Origin: Cordia subcordata
Lineage: Eukaryota; Streptophyta; Magnoliopsida; Boraginales; Cordiaceae
Reading direction: 5' to 3'
NCBI GenBank assembly: GCA_028554755.1
Contig: JAPTOF010000032.1
Span: 310,001-374,000 of the forward strand
Length of the DNA: 64,000 bases
Positions within the stretch are counted from its first letter, which is position 1. The number at the start of each line of letters is the position of its first letter. A model generated the notes under the pieces. It was given only the letters and a program-made list of their open reading frames with translations, made no database searches and had not been told where the DNA came from. Positions 1 to 11,364 of the stretch are shown one piece after another. Position numbers and translations under genes: made by a program.

Positions 1-1060
1 CTTCAATATACATATGCAACTTCATTGAGGTATTTCAACAAACACATAGACATGTATGTAAAATAGCCTTTGAAACCCTAAGCATAAAGCTTATATACAT
101 AAATCCATCAAGTACCCATTACAAAAGACTAGTAATTAATCCACAAATACAGGAATGATTACCCTACATAGCTTTAATTATACATATTTAGATTTGGCCC
201 AAAAGAGTGGCACCCTTCTATCCAAATCCATGCTTTATCATCCATGAGCTATGCCCAAATCTTAGTGTTCAATCCTCTTGGATCTTTGATTTCAAGTGTT
301 AAAATGTATTTAGAAGTGAGTGTCTGAAGTGGTTTTAGGTGGATTTTGAGTTTAGAGAAATGGGTGTGTGAATTGGTTGATGTTCTCCCTAAAACTGCCT
401 AAAAAGTGGCTTAAATAGAGCAATCAACACGTGGGGCCGAGGGCCTAGCCAATCAACTAGCTTTGGGAATAAGTCAACCAACCGAAATTGGCCCAGATTA
501 TGATCTGGTTAGTTGACTTATCTAGTCGACCGGCCTTGACAGGAGGTCGACCGGTCTTGATAGTAAAATGTTCATATCTTTCTCATTTTGGCTTCGATAC
601 ATGCACCATTTTTTTTCTATGGCTTTATACCACTTTAAGGGATCTCTAAGCTATATTTTTCACCCTAAAACATGTACATAATTTGTCCATGTCCTTATTG
701 GTTGCAAGCTCTGAATATTGGCTCCCGTTGCACTTAGTTACACATCGATGGCTCCTTTCTTTGCTCAGCCACTTCCAAATGCACTTTCCTTCATTCATTT
801 ACATCCAAAGCACCCTTGGATTTGTTCCAAACTCCATAAAACCTCAATTATGCTCAAATTATATTCCTAAATCTCACCTAAAACAAGCAATAAACGCGTA
901 TTAGTGTAGCATTTAAGTTCTAAGCTCAATTATAAACATGTAAACACTAATATGCACAAGGATGACCTAAATGCTATACTAATACCCCAAATGTAGCTCA
1001 AAACACCTCAAAACAAGTATATAAATACAATGAATAAGCACACAAAAAACTAGCACATCA
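1..1060 (-). repeat. Athila-type LTR, minus strand, truncated by window edge
   Basis: Read on the minus strand, this block starts TGATGTGCTAG at 1060. It carries the landmarks of the other Athila LTRs here: CATGTCTATGTG-type repeats (reverse complement near 45-56) and two GTCGACCGG palindromes at about 518-560. Its LTR start abuts foreign DNA (the 5' LTR of Athila-1) with no polypurine tract, so it is either the 5' LTR of a minus element lying to the left or a solo LTR. About the first 1,060 bp of the LTR are visible. Inference: it inserted into the Athila-1 5' LTR, which predicts a CTCAA target duplication just beyond the left edge. Confidence 0.75.
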
Positions 1061-2239
1061 CTCAAGATTGGATAATACAAGCTAGAAAAGAAGGGGATTT
1101 TCTTCATTATGCTTTCATCCTTTTTACTTTTAGTTTGAGTAGATTAAATTAGGGTGATTTAGATTGTGTAATGCATTGATTTCACACTCTTATGATATGG
1201 GATTTTCATGGCTTATATATACATACATTGTTCTTCATTTTAATGGCTTTTTCTCAATTCATGTCTATATGTTTTGTTAAATGCCTAGATGAGTAATATA
1301 TGTATAAATTAGAGTTTCTTTACTATAGAACACCTCTAATCCATCTAATGTGCATGTTTATGTGTTTATTTATGGATTGTATGAAGTGGGTTTGCTATGT
1401 TCATGTCTATGTGAGTATAAACATGCTTTATAGCGAATATAACTCTAATCTTGCCTACATGTTGGTAACTAATTGTTAATAATGATATAAGTCAAACATG
1501 AAAATGTTTTGGTAGTGAATTGGGCGACATGTTCACAAGACCATATCCTAGAATATGTAGGATTTCACACATAAGTCAACAACTTGCTATAGTATTCCTA
1601 CAACAACAGTGCTTGAGTTAGGACTAGCCTAGTTTGAGGCCCTTTAGCTTTAAATCTAGCTAATAAGAGTCTGGGTGGGGTTTAGTTAGCCTTAGTAACC
1701 TTAGGTCTTGGTTTTAAATCTAATAAATGTTCTAGGAGCTAAGGTACGATCGTTCTAGGACACCAAGGTAGCTTTCTAGTCCTTCCTAGCTCTAAGGGTG
1801 CACGTTTAGAGATAAACCTGCACTGAGTCCTGGGGATTAATTAGGACACTGGATAGCAACATAGTTATAGAGCATCACACAGATAAGCTAATTCCCTTTA
1901 TCCCATAGCATAAGTGTTAAGAATTACTCATTAGTAAGTATAAGTCACCCTCATCCCTTTTCCATTAGTTAAATTCCCTCTAGATTAGCTTGTTCCCATT
2001 TTCCCATTCTTATTTTCATAATGTAGTTCCTTTTTCCTTCTTTTAGCTTTTGATAATCCAAAAAGTACAAAGATATGCCTATGATAGGTTTTCTTTTTAG
2101 CATTTTCTAGAGCACACACGCATCGGATTCCTTCTATGCGATAGCCTTCTTGTAGTTTAACACTCGTACTTGAACAAACTATATTGCTCTAGTCTATATG
2201 CTTACAGATCTTTAGGCTTACACCTCTAGAGGCACACCA
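1061..2239 (+). repeat. 5' LTR of Athila-1 (3' part only)
   Basis: It aligns with the 3' LTR of the same element from about 26752 onward (for example the TTTCATCC, TAGATTA and CATGTCTATGTG segments). It ends at 'cacacca', seven bases before the PBS. It includes the paired TTTAAATCTAGC-type hairpins near 1650-1720. About 550 bp present here (about 1630-2175) are missing from the 3' LTR copy. The first part of this LTR was displaced beyond the window by the LTR at 1-1060. Confidence 0.75.
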
Positions 2240-2245
2240 AGTTCT

Positions 2246-2263
2246 TGGCACCGTTGCTAGGGA
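2246..2263 (+). other. Primer binding site, tRNA-Asp type (Athila-1)
   Basis: TGGCACCGTTGCTAGGGA lies just downstream of the LTR end. The 3' end of plant tRNA-Asp predicts TGGCGCCGTTGCCGGGGA. The three differences turn CG into CA and CCGG into CTAG, as expected from decay of methylated cytosines. Confidence 0.8.
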
Positions 2264-4466
2264 GACACGGTGGTTTGCATTCTTTACTTGTGTGTTTTGA
2301 TAGTTGCTTAGTTCATTTTTCTTGCTTTTCTTGATAGTTTGCCTAGTTTTTGCTTATCTTGTTTCTTGTTTTTATTAGCTTGTTTTGGTATTTGCTTATC
2401 TATGTTTGCTTTTGTTTCCTTTGATCTATTATGTTTAATTTTGTACTTAGCCTAGTTTGTTTATTTAGCTTTCTCATTTTGCTTTTTAGTTTTTGCTTTT
2501 AGTAGACTTTCTAGGATTGTAGCTTTGTTATTGTAGTTCAAGGAATTGTTGAAGTTTCAGGGATTAAAGTGGCCGAAGTTAAGATAGTATTGCATGCTTG
2601 GTAGGAGATCCCTAGGGAATCCTGTAATTCCATTTAATTTGCACGGCAATTTAGGAATTTAGGAGATCTTTTTAAGAAGATGGTCGATCCAATGATCCTC
2701 CTAATCTTGCCAGTCCCCTAATGAATCCTATTCCACCTCATGATTACTATAGGCATTAAATTAAGATTATTTTAAACTAGAGCCTTTTAGGACTGAACCA
2801 CACATGGATGACGAGCCCACACTTAGGCAATTCTTCCTCCCCGAGGCCTTTGAGCGTAATTTGGATATTCATGTTTCAAGTTTGAGAGAGGTGAATTTTG
2901 AGATTGAGCCTATCATGTTGGCTATGGTCCCTTCTTTTTATGGGAGGAGCAATAAGAGTCCTTTGGACCATATTATTGATTTTTTAGAGATGAGTTCTAC
3001 TCTTCATGTCCCCAATGTGTCGCAAGAGGTCATTCTTCTTAGGTTCTTTCCTTTCTCTATTAAGGATAAGCTAAGACTTCTTTACCTAATAGTTGTATCA
3101 CATCATGGGCTGAGCTTGAATCTAGATTCTTTCAAAAATTCTTTCCTATGGCCAAGACGACTGACCTTAGGACTTCCATTATGACTTTCTCCCAGCATGA
3201 TCTAGAGTCCTTTCATAAGGCTTAGGAGTGGTTTAAAGACCTCTTTAGACAGTGTCCGCACTATGAGTATGGCAATCATGACTTAATCTAATATTCTTTT
3301 TCAAGGTTTGAATGAACAAAATAGGATGATGGTTAATGCTGCCTTCAGTGGTAGATTCTATAATTTGAAGATAAGTAAGGTATGGGAGAAAACAGATTTG
3401 TTGGCCAAGAACTCTTTCCAAAATTCTGCTATGGATAGGTCTAGTTGAAGAGTGAATAGAAGAGGTGTCAATGAGGTTGGAGTTTCTTTAGATTTGCCCA
3501 CTGAGATTGAAGCGTTGACTAATAAGCTAGACCAATTCATCTTTTTGTCCCTTTCCTCCCAGAGTCATAGATCTAGTTCCATAGGTTCTTTCTCCACCCT
3601 TTCATTAGTTAAAGCATATGCGTTATGTTACAAGGTATCTCACAAGACCATAGCTTGTCCCCTAGTGCTTTAATTTCCCGATTTCATGTAGGAGCAACTG
3701 TGCGATACCTAAGGTTATTTTCATAAGTATAACCCTTATTATATACTTACAACCCGGGATGAGGGATAATCTTAAGTTCCTTTAGAGAAAAGATCAACAT
3801 GAATCCTACAATTCCCACTCCCCGGCCCTACTCCAGCAGTGACCCTGTTCTGTGAATCCGCCAAGTTTTTACAATGTTAATCAACCTCGACTCCCTAGTT
3901 TTCTTCAGCCTTCGGCATTACCTACTCCTGTTAATAGCTAGTTCCCTAGCAATTATATGATAAAGTTGATGTAGTTCATTTTACAATAGAAGATAGCAAA
4001 AAATAGGCAAGAGCTAGCAAGTTATAAGTAGCACATGGCTAAGATAGAGGCATAGTTGGGGTAGTTGACCAATCAGCTGAGCATTAAAGACCCTTGAAAG
4101 CTACCTTCTCAGTTGAAGATGAACCTTAGAGCTCAGTCTTGTTCCTTCAATAATATAACTTACTCTCTCCAGGGCCAGGCTAAAGCAGTTACCACTCTTA
4201 GGAGCGGAAAGGTAGTGGACAATAGGGTAGGAATTGAATATGCATCGCCTAAACTTAATGGTCCTTCTGAGTTTAGAGACCATAATCATAGCCTTGTCGA
4301 GAAAGATTCTCGATAGGGTCCTATTGGGAGAGTTGAGCCCACGAGAAACCATGGTAAGAGTAGTACTTCCTTCCCATATCAGGAGGGAAAGCAGCATATT
4401 AATTATTCCCATGATTCTAGGGGTGTTGAGCCTAGAATTTCTTATCTGTCTACCTTAGAAAAGCCA
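2264..4466 (+). pseudogene. gag: Athila-1 leader and decayed gag
   Basis: A T-rich leader of about 400 bp is followed by an Athila-type capsid gene. The clearest part is 2804-3184 (126 codons): TLRQFFLPEAFE near the start, then MLAMVPSFYGRSNKSPLDHI and QEVILLRFFPFSIKDK, which match the conserved retrotransposon gag core seen at 40213-40560 in Athila-3. Downstream pieces at 3187-3700 and 4113-4316 match the gag C-terminal half and the gag-protease linker but carry stops (for example TAG near 3448) and frame changes. Gag would form the cytoplasmic virus-like particle. This copy cannot encode a full protein. The true start is probably near 2680 (ATG GTC GAT), equivalent to ATG GCC GAT in younger copies. 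Confidence 0.8.
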
Positions 4467-6061
4467 TTGCTTAGTAAGGATACTAGGTTTCTCAAAGTTC
4501 TAGACCATATTAAGAACATTAAGGTGAATCTTTCGTTGATAGATGTCATCTGTTCTATTCCCTCCTACTCCAAGTTCTTTAAGGATCTTTATACTAGGAA
4601 ACATAAAGCTACAAAGGTGAACTTCATAGAGAAAGTTAGTAGCATTTGTACCTCAGGCCTTCTAGCCAAGATGAGTGACCTTGGAGCTTTCTTTATTCCT
4701 TGTACAATCTATGAGACCCAGATTGATGATGCCTTGTTGGACTTAGGATTGAGTGTGAATCTCATTCCCTATTCAGTCTACTAGTAGCTAGGTTTAAAAG
4801 ACTTGTCCCCTATGTATATTACCTTTCAGCTGGCTGATTGGTCTGAGAAAAAACCTAGAGCAGTGGTAGAGGATGTGCTAGTTCAGGTAGAAGAGTTTGT
4901 GTACCTCGTAGATCTCATAGTGCCTGATATAGATGCGGTCATGACTTTAGGCATTCTACCCCTCTTCTCTTGCACTGCCCCTTCATTGTTACCATAAATG
5001 CCATTATTTATTGTAAATCAAGGTAATTAGAGATGAAATTTGGGAATTTGAGGTCTATGATGAAAGTTGCCGATGCGATCAGTAAGGCTAATGTAGGAGG
5101 AGAAAAAGATAGAAAAGAGCGCTTTAGAGTTGATATGATTGATTCTTGTGTTGAGGACGTTGTAGAGAGGACCATGATTGATAGTGAGGATTTGAGAAAA
5201 TTTCAAGAGTTTTTGACTAGCTTTGATTTGGAGACCTTATAGTGAAAATTTGTACCTTGCACCTCCTTACTTGTGGATTCTTCGATTGATAAGTCACTTG
5301 AGGTTATTCCTTCTTCCATTGTCCCTGTTGAGGTTAATGAGACCAAATCCCCCTTGGTTATGCCTAGTCCATCCTTAGAGCTCAAACACCTTCTTGACCA
5401 TTTGAAGTACATTTTCCTAAGCCTTAATAAGACCCTTTTTGTAATCATAACTTCTGACCTTTTGAATGAGCATGAGGAGCGTCTCTTAAAGGTTCTTAGG
5501 AAACATCAGAAGGAAATATGGTGGAAAATTGATAATATGAGAGGCATAGACCCTTTGGTGTATATACACAACATTCACCTTGAGGATGGAGTCATTCCTT
5601 CTAGGGAGATACAGTAGAGGCTAAAAGCCACACATGAGCGAGGTAGTTAGAAATAGGCATTATCTATCTAATCTGAGATAGCCCAGTTCAAGTAGTCCCT
5701 AAAAAGTCTTAGATCACGATTATAGAGAATGAAAGAGAAGAGTTAATCCTTGTGCATACTCCCTTGTGTTGGATAGTGTTTATAGACTATAGAACCCTCA
5801 ACTCAAAAACTATAAAGGATCATTTCCTGTTGACTTTTCTAGACCAGATCATAGATAAAGTAGCTGGGCATAGCTACTATTGTTTTCTAGATGGATATTC
5901 CGGGGACAGTCAAGTTCCCGTGTTTCCCTATACAACCATAAAAAAAGAGCTTCTAGTAGTTTTCTTCTCTCTTGACAAGTTTAGGTCATACATCTTACGG
6001 TCCAAGGTGGCTACACCAATCATATGGTGTAAAGTTATTTGTTGATGAAGAAAGAGTCTAA
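4467..6061 (+). pseudogene. pol: Athila-1 protease and RT/RNase H remnant
   Basis: The segment at 4467-4784 contains the aspartic protease active-site region as DLGLSVNLIPYSVY, where intact relatives have DLGSS. It is followed by linker frames at 4803-4997, 5033-5242 and 5273-5617, separated by stops. RT begins in 5752-6045 with FIDYRTLNSKT and YCFLDGYSG. After PVFP, the sequence jumps directly to KKELL of RNase H, so the RT palm and the N-terminal part of RNase H (roughly 700 bp relative to Athila-3) are deleted. The reading stops at 6061, where Copia-A inserted. It is non-functional. Confidence 0.8.
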
Positions 6062-7952
6062 TGTAGGACCTATATTACTAAGTATGGTGTATTCTAGTCC
6101 ATATTTTCAAAATTTAACTAAGAAAACATGCTAAGAAAATAATATATCCATATAACACACACAAGAACATGCTTAAGAACATATAGAACACAACTAGCAT
6201 TTGCAAAATATGTAAAGCTAACCTCTTGAAGCGTGGGGTCTTTGATAGAGCCATAACTGTCACGAGCTTTGTTTTTACTCACAAACAAGGCCACCAAAAA
6301 TTTACTATAAGGGTGTCGTAATCGGCAACTCCTTAGTTGTCTTCCCTATGATTGAATAGACTTATCTTGAGCGAATAGCCTCTTGTGTTGAAAGAAGACA
6401 AGTAAAATGCTCTTGAAAAACCCAAGCAAAAATCACACAATAATTGTGTACTATGTGTTGTAGTATTTTCTTACCAAAGAGGAAGAAATCCATTACAAAA
6501 TGGATTACATAAAAGGTGTAGGGTCTTGTCTATTTATAGAAAGAACCTTGGCACCCAAAGTTGCTAATCTTTCAATGTGGGAGAAAATTTCCATGTAGTA
6601 ATTCCTTTATGCAACTTGTCTACTTGTCTTAGAAGACTTGTGCAAGTTGCCAACTTTTTTTTGTAGTATTTTGCAAGTTGTCCACTTGTCTTGGAAGACT
6701 TGGGCCAAGCCCCCTATCTAAGCCCAACACATAGTCCATAATCCATGCGGAGGCTCAAGCTCAGTAGGAAACCATCCTAGCCCAATTACGTTATCTTGGA
6801 CTCTAAAGAAAGCCCAAACCCAATTCCAAGCTTTGGCCCAAAAAGGCTACTACCATAATATGAAATTTTCTCTTTCAAGATTGCTTTCTCAAAGTCATCT
6901 CAACTAAGGAAGGGACTAAGAAGGCACAATTAACCTTGGCTTCCAAAAATAATTAAAAATGTCCCTGCCCGATCTAGGCGACATAATTATTTTTAACTCT
7001 GATCTATTCTACCATAAGATCAAAGTTGCACTCCAAGACTAATTACTATTACCCAAAAGCTTATCACAAAAGAATGTAAACTTTGTCTCTGACCTACTAA
7101 ATAACACGATCATAATGCCCCTCTATGTATATCCACAGCTAAGACTGGTCCTTTGGCCTATGTACTATCACCATCTTAACTGTATCTTTTTTCTACTAGG
7201 TTTCTTGTCCTATTGTCAATCATCCTTGGTCATGAAATCTCTTGATCTCAAGAGTGACCCTGAAGCCGTATGACCGATACACCTGTAAATGTAGTATCAC
7301 TAGATCAAGTTTCAAATGATAAATTTGGACAATCCCAAAGGGGGGACATATATTCCATATTGCATATACATGTTCCAATTAATTAGAACTTGGTACTCAA
7401 TGCACAAGGCTGATAATCTTAATAAAGTAAAATCTCACCCACAGTGAATCAACATACTAAATCCTAACTTCATTAGTTCATCCACATATACTCAAGATTA
7501 AGAGCAATGATTATTTTGCAACCGCGATTGTCTTGTTTTCTTTCTTTGATAGCACGTATCTAGAAAAGATACTCACAATGGTCCTATCTAATATGTGACA
7601 TATGTACTATTGAGACAAATTTGGAAAGTCCTCCAATGACCAAGGTAGATCACCCTCAAAGAGGAGACTTGCTCAACATAACCTTGTCCCAGTAGAGTGT
7701 CCAATACTACTATTCAGTTATGGATTCAATTTATGATGTAACTAAATCTAGACTTGGACCTACTATGTGTCCAGCCTTATCGCGCTACTAAGTCATTAGT
7801 TCAAGTCAAAGGACCTTTATATATGCATCAATAAAGCCTAACAGAGATAATATGTAAAAAACTCACAATGGCATTTAACAAAAATGATTATACATTGTTT
7901 AACATCCAAAATGTCATGTATAAGTGAGCTTTAGGGCTTACTAATCCTAACA
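6062..7952 (-). repeat. 3' LTR of Copia-A
   Basis: It spans 1,891 bp. It begins TGTAGGACC and ends TCCTAACA on the plus strand, directly followed by the plus-strand complement of a polypurine tract (atctcccactta). A minus-strand TATA box (plus-strand TATTTATA) lies at 6531-6538. Upstream of it in element orientation are three units of an alternating 31-bp repeat (6610-6703), against five in the 5' LTR. Confidence 0.88.
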
Positions 7953-7964
7953 ATCTCCCACTTA
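7953..7964 (-). other. Polypurine tract of Copia-A
   Basis: The minus strand reads TAAGTGGGAGAT immediately before the LTR start TGTTAGGA, the normal priming site for plus-strand DNA synthesis in copia elements. Confidence 0.75.
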
Positions 7965-7966
7965 CA

Positions 7967-9534
7967 TTAAAGATCACTTCTGCACAACCTAATACCCATG
8001 AACTCCAAATGTGTGGCAAAAATTTTCTTTGGAAGAGTCTTTGTAAATGGGTCTGCCAAGTTTTTTGTTGAAGCTCTTTTTTCAAGAACTATATCTCTTC
8101 TCTGGATAAACTCACGGATCAAATGATATTTCCGTTCAATATGTTTACCCTTTTTGTGATTCCTGGGCTCTTTGCATTGTGAAACAACACTGTTGTTGTG
8201 GCAATAGAACGTTATCAGTCTGTGAGCTACTGGCACAACCTTTAGGTCTGAAAGGAACTTTCTTAGCCATACTGCCTTTTTCACAGCCTCAGATGCTACT
8301 ACATACTCGGCCTCTATGGTAGTGTCCATAATATAATTTTGCTTCACACTTCTCCATGAAATAGCTCCTTCTGACATAGTGAAAACATATCCAGAAGTAG
8401 ACTTCCTGGAATCTCTGTCGAACTAGAAATCTGAGTCTGTATAGGCTAATGGCGTTAGATCATCTGCACAGTATTCTAGCACATAATCCTTAGTTCCTTG
8501 CAGGAATTTGAATATATGCTTAATCGCAACCCAATATGCCAGTCTAAGGTTTGATTGATATCTACTAACCATGCCTACAGCAAAGCAGATATCTGCTCTA
8601 GTACATAACATGTCATACATGAGGCTTCCAACTACCGAAGCATAAGGAACTTGTTTCATGTTTTCTATTTCCTTAGGTGTTTTAGGACATTGATCCCAAG
8701 AAAGATAAACTCTATGTCTAGAAGGTAATGAGGCCTTCTTAGAGTTTTGCATGTTAAACCTAATCAATATCTTCTCAATAAATGAAGCTTGAGATAGGGC
8801 TAACCTTTTATTCTTACGATCTTGCATAAGTTTAATACCTAGAACATAACTAGCTTCTCCTAAATCCTTCATTTGAAATTAAGCAGAAAGCCAAACCTTG
8901 ATGGATGATTACATCCCCACATCGTTTCCAATTAGCAGGATGTCATCCACATACAGATCCAAAAGAGCTTTAGTATTTCCATTACGCATTTTATACACGT
9001 AAGGTTCATCAATATTTTGATCAAAACCATAAGATTTAATTACCCGATCAAATTTGATGTTGCATGCTCTAGATGCCTACTTTAGTCCATAAATAGACTT
9101 TTTTAACTTACAAACCATATGTTCCTAGCCTTTAACAACATATCCATCTGGTTGTGTCATGTAAACGGTCTTGGCAAGCTCTCCATTAAGAAAAGCTGTC
9201 TTGACGTCCATTTACCAAATCTCATAGTCATAATGACATACGATGGCAAGAAGTATCCTGATGGATTTAAGCATAGCTACTAGTGAGAAAGTTTTCTCAC
9301 AATCAATCCCTTCTTTTTGAGTATAACCTTTCGCCACCAACCTTGCTTTATAGGTTTCAACTTTTCCATCAACTCTTTTTTTCCTCTTGTAGATCCATTT
9401 GCATCCTATAGGTTTTACCCCTTCAGGTGCAACTACAAGATCCCAGACTTTGTTAGAATACATAGATTCTAACTCTGAATCCATTGCCTTATGCCATTGG
9501 TCGGCATCTATGTCAAAAACTACTTCATCATAAC
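7967..9534 (-). pseudogene. pol: Copia-A reverse transcriptase and RNase H (decayed)
   Basis: The RT start is clear at 9484-9212 (MDSELESMYSNKVWDLV, GCKWIYKRK, ARLVAKGYTQKEG). The RT active site YVDD is encoded at 8953-8942 within LYVDDILLIGND. The segment 8872-8423 carries GEASYVLGIK, ALSQASFIEKIL and the thumb, ending at YTDSDF with a TAG. The segment 8377-7967 holds the RNase H end: EGAISWRS, IEAEYVVASEA, HIERKYHLIREF and ADPFTKTLP. Several TAG and TAA codons replace Gln or Trp codons, so the frame is mostly kept but closed. The start abuts the solo LTR at 9535; integrase continues on its other side. It would have copied element RNA into DNA; it is now dead. Confidence 0.88.
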
Positions 9535-11359
9535 TGTAGGATCGATATTATTAAGTGTGGTATATCCTCATCCATATTTTCAAATATTCTACTAAGAAAA
9601 CGTGCTAGAAAAATAAAATAACCACATAACACACACAAGAACATGCTTAAGAACATATTGAATATAACTAGCACTTGCAAAAATATATAAAGCTAACCTC
9701 TTGAAGCGTAGGGCCTTTGATGAAGCTAAAACCATCACGCGCTTTATTTTCGTTCACGAACAAGGCCACCAAAAAATTTACTATAAGGGTGTCACAATAA
9801 GCAACTCTCTAGTCTTCTTCCCTATGATTAAATAGACTTTATCTTGAGAGAATAGCCTATTGTGTGGGAGGAAGCAAAGTAATATGCTCTTGAAAAACTA
9901 GAGCAAAAATCACACAATAAGTGTGTACTATGTGTTGTAGTATTCTCTTGCCAAAATGGAAGAGATCAACTACAAAATTTTGGATACTTGAAATGGTTTA
10001 AGGTCTTGCCTATTTATAGAAAAAGTTTGGCACCTAAACCTTGTAAACTTTCCATATGGGAAACTTTTCCAAATAGTAAATGTTTGCCACATGTCACGAA
10101 AGATTGGGCCAAGCCCATAATCCAAGCCTAACACATAGTCCATAACCCATGTGGAGGTCCAAGCCCAATAGGAAACCATTCTAGCCCAATTAGGTTATCT
10201 TGGACTCTAAAGAAAGCCCAAACCTAATTCAAAGCTTTGGCCCAATAAGGCTACTACCACAATATGGAATTTGCTCTTTCAAGATTACTCTCTCAAAGTC
10301 ATTTTAACTAGGAAAGGGACCAAGAAGACATAATTAACCTTGGCTTCTAAAAATAATTAAAAATGTCCTTACCCGATTTAGGCGATATAATAATTATTTT
10401 TAACTCCAATCTATTCCACCGTAAGATCAAAGTTGCACTCCAAGAATAATTATTATTATCCAAAAGCTTATCACAAAAGAATGTGAACTTTGTCTTTGAC
10501 CTAGTAAATAACCGAGCCATAATGCCCCTCTATCTATACCCACAACTAAGATCGGTTCTTTGGCCTGTGTGCTATCACCTCCTAAGCTGTATCTTTTTCC
10601 GTTGGGTTTCTTGTCCTATTGCCAACCATCCTTGGTCATGGAATCTCTTGATCTCAGGAGCGACCCTCAAGCCATATGACCGACACACCTATAAAGGTAG
10701 TATCACTAGATTTAGATTCGGATGATAAATTTGGACAATCTGAAGGGGGCACATAGATTCCATTTTGCATATGCATGTTCCAATTAATTAGAACTTAGTA
10801 CTTAATGCACAAGGCTATTGATCCTATTAAAGTAAGATCTCACCCACAGTGAATCAAAGTACCAAACCCTAACTTCATTAGTTTATCCAAATATGCTTAA
10901 GATTAAGAGCAATGATCATTTAGTAGCAGTAAGTATCTTGTTTTCTTTCTTTGATAGTATGTCTCTAGAAAACATACTTACGTTGGTCCTGTCCAATACA
11001 TGACACACGTACTATCGAGACAAATCTGAAAAAATCCTCCAACGACCTAGGTAGATCACCTTCAACGAGGAGATTTGCTCAATATAACCTTATCCCGATA
11101 GAGTGTCCAACTCTACAATTTGGTTATGGAATCAATTTATGACTTGACTAAATCTAGACTTGGACCTACTGTGCGTCCAGCCTCACTGCGTACCCAAGTC
11201 ATTAGTTCAAGTCAAGGGGCCTTTGCACATGCATTAATAAAACATAACAGAGATAATATGTAAGAAACTCATAATGCCAAATAACAAAAATTGATTATAC
11301 ATTGTTTAGCATCTAAAATGTCATGTACAAGTGAGCTTTAGAGCATACTAATCCTAACA
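9535..11359 (-). mobile_element. Solo LTR of the Copia-A family with TSD ATAAC
   Basis: It spans 1,825 bp, TGTAGGATCG...ATCCTAACA, and is closely similar along its length to the two Copia-A LTRs. Flanks are ATAAC at 9530-9534 and ATAAC at 11360-11364, a perfect 5-bp target duplication. It sits between the integrase and RT coding parts of Copia-A. The minus-strand TATA box lies at 10011-10018. Only one unit of the upstream 31-bp repeat survives here (about 10080-10115). It is best explained as a full insertion reduced by LTR-LTR recombination. Confidence 0.92.
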
Positions 11360-11364
11360 ATAAC

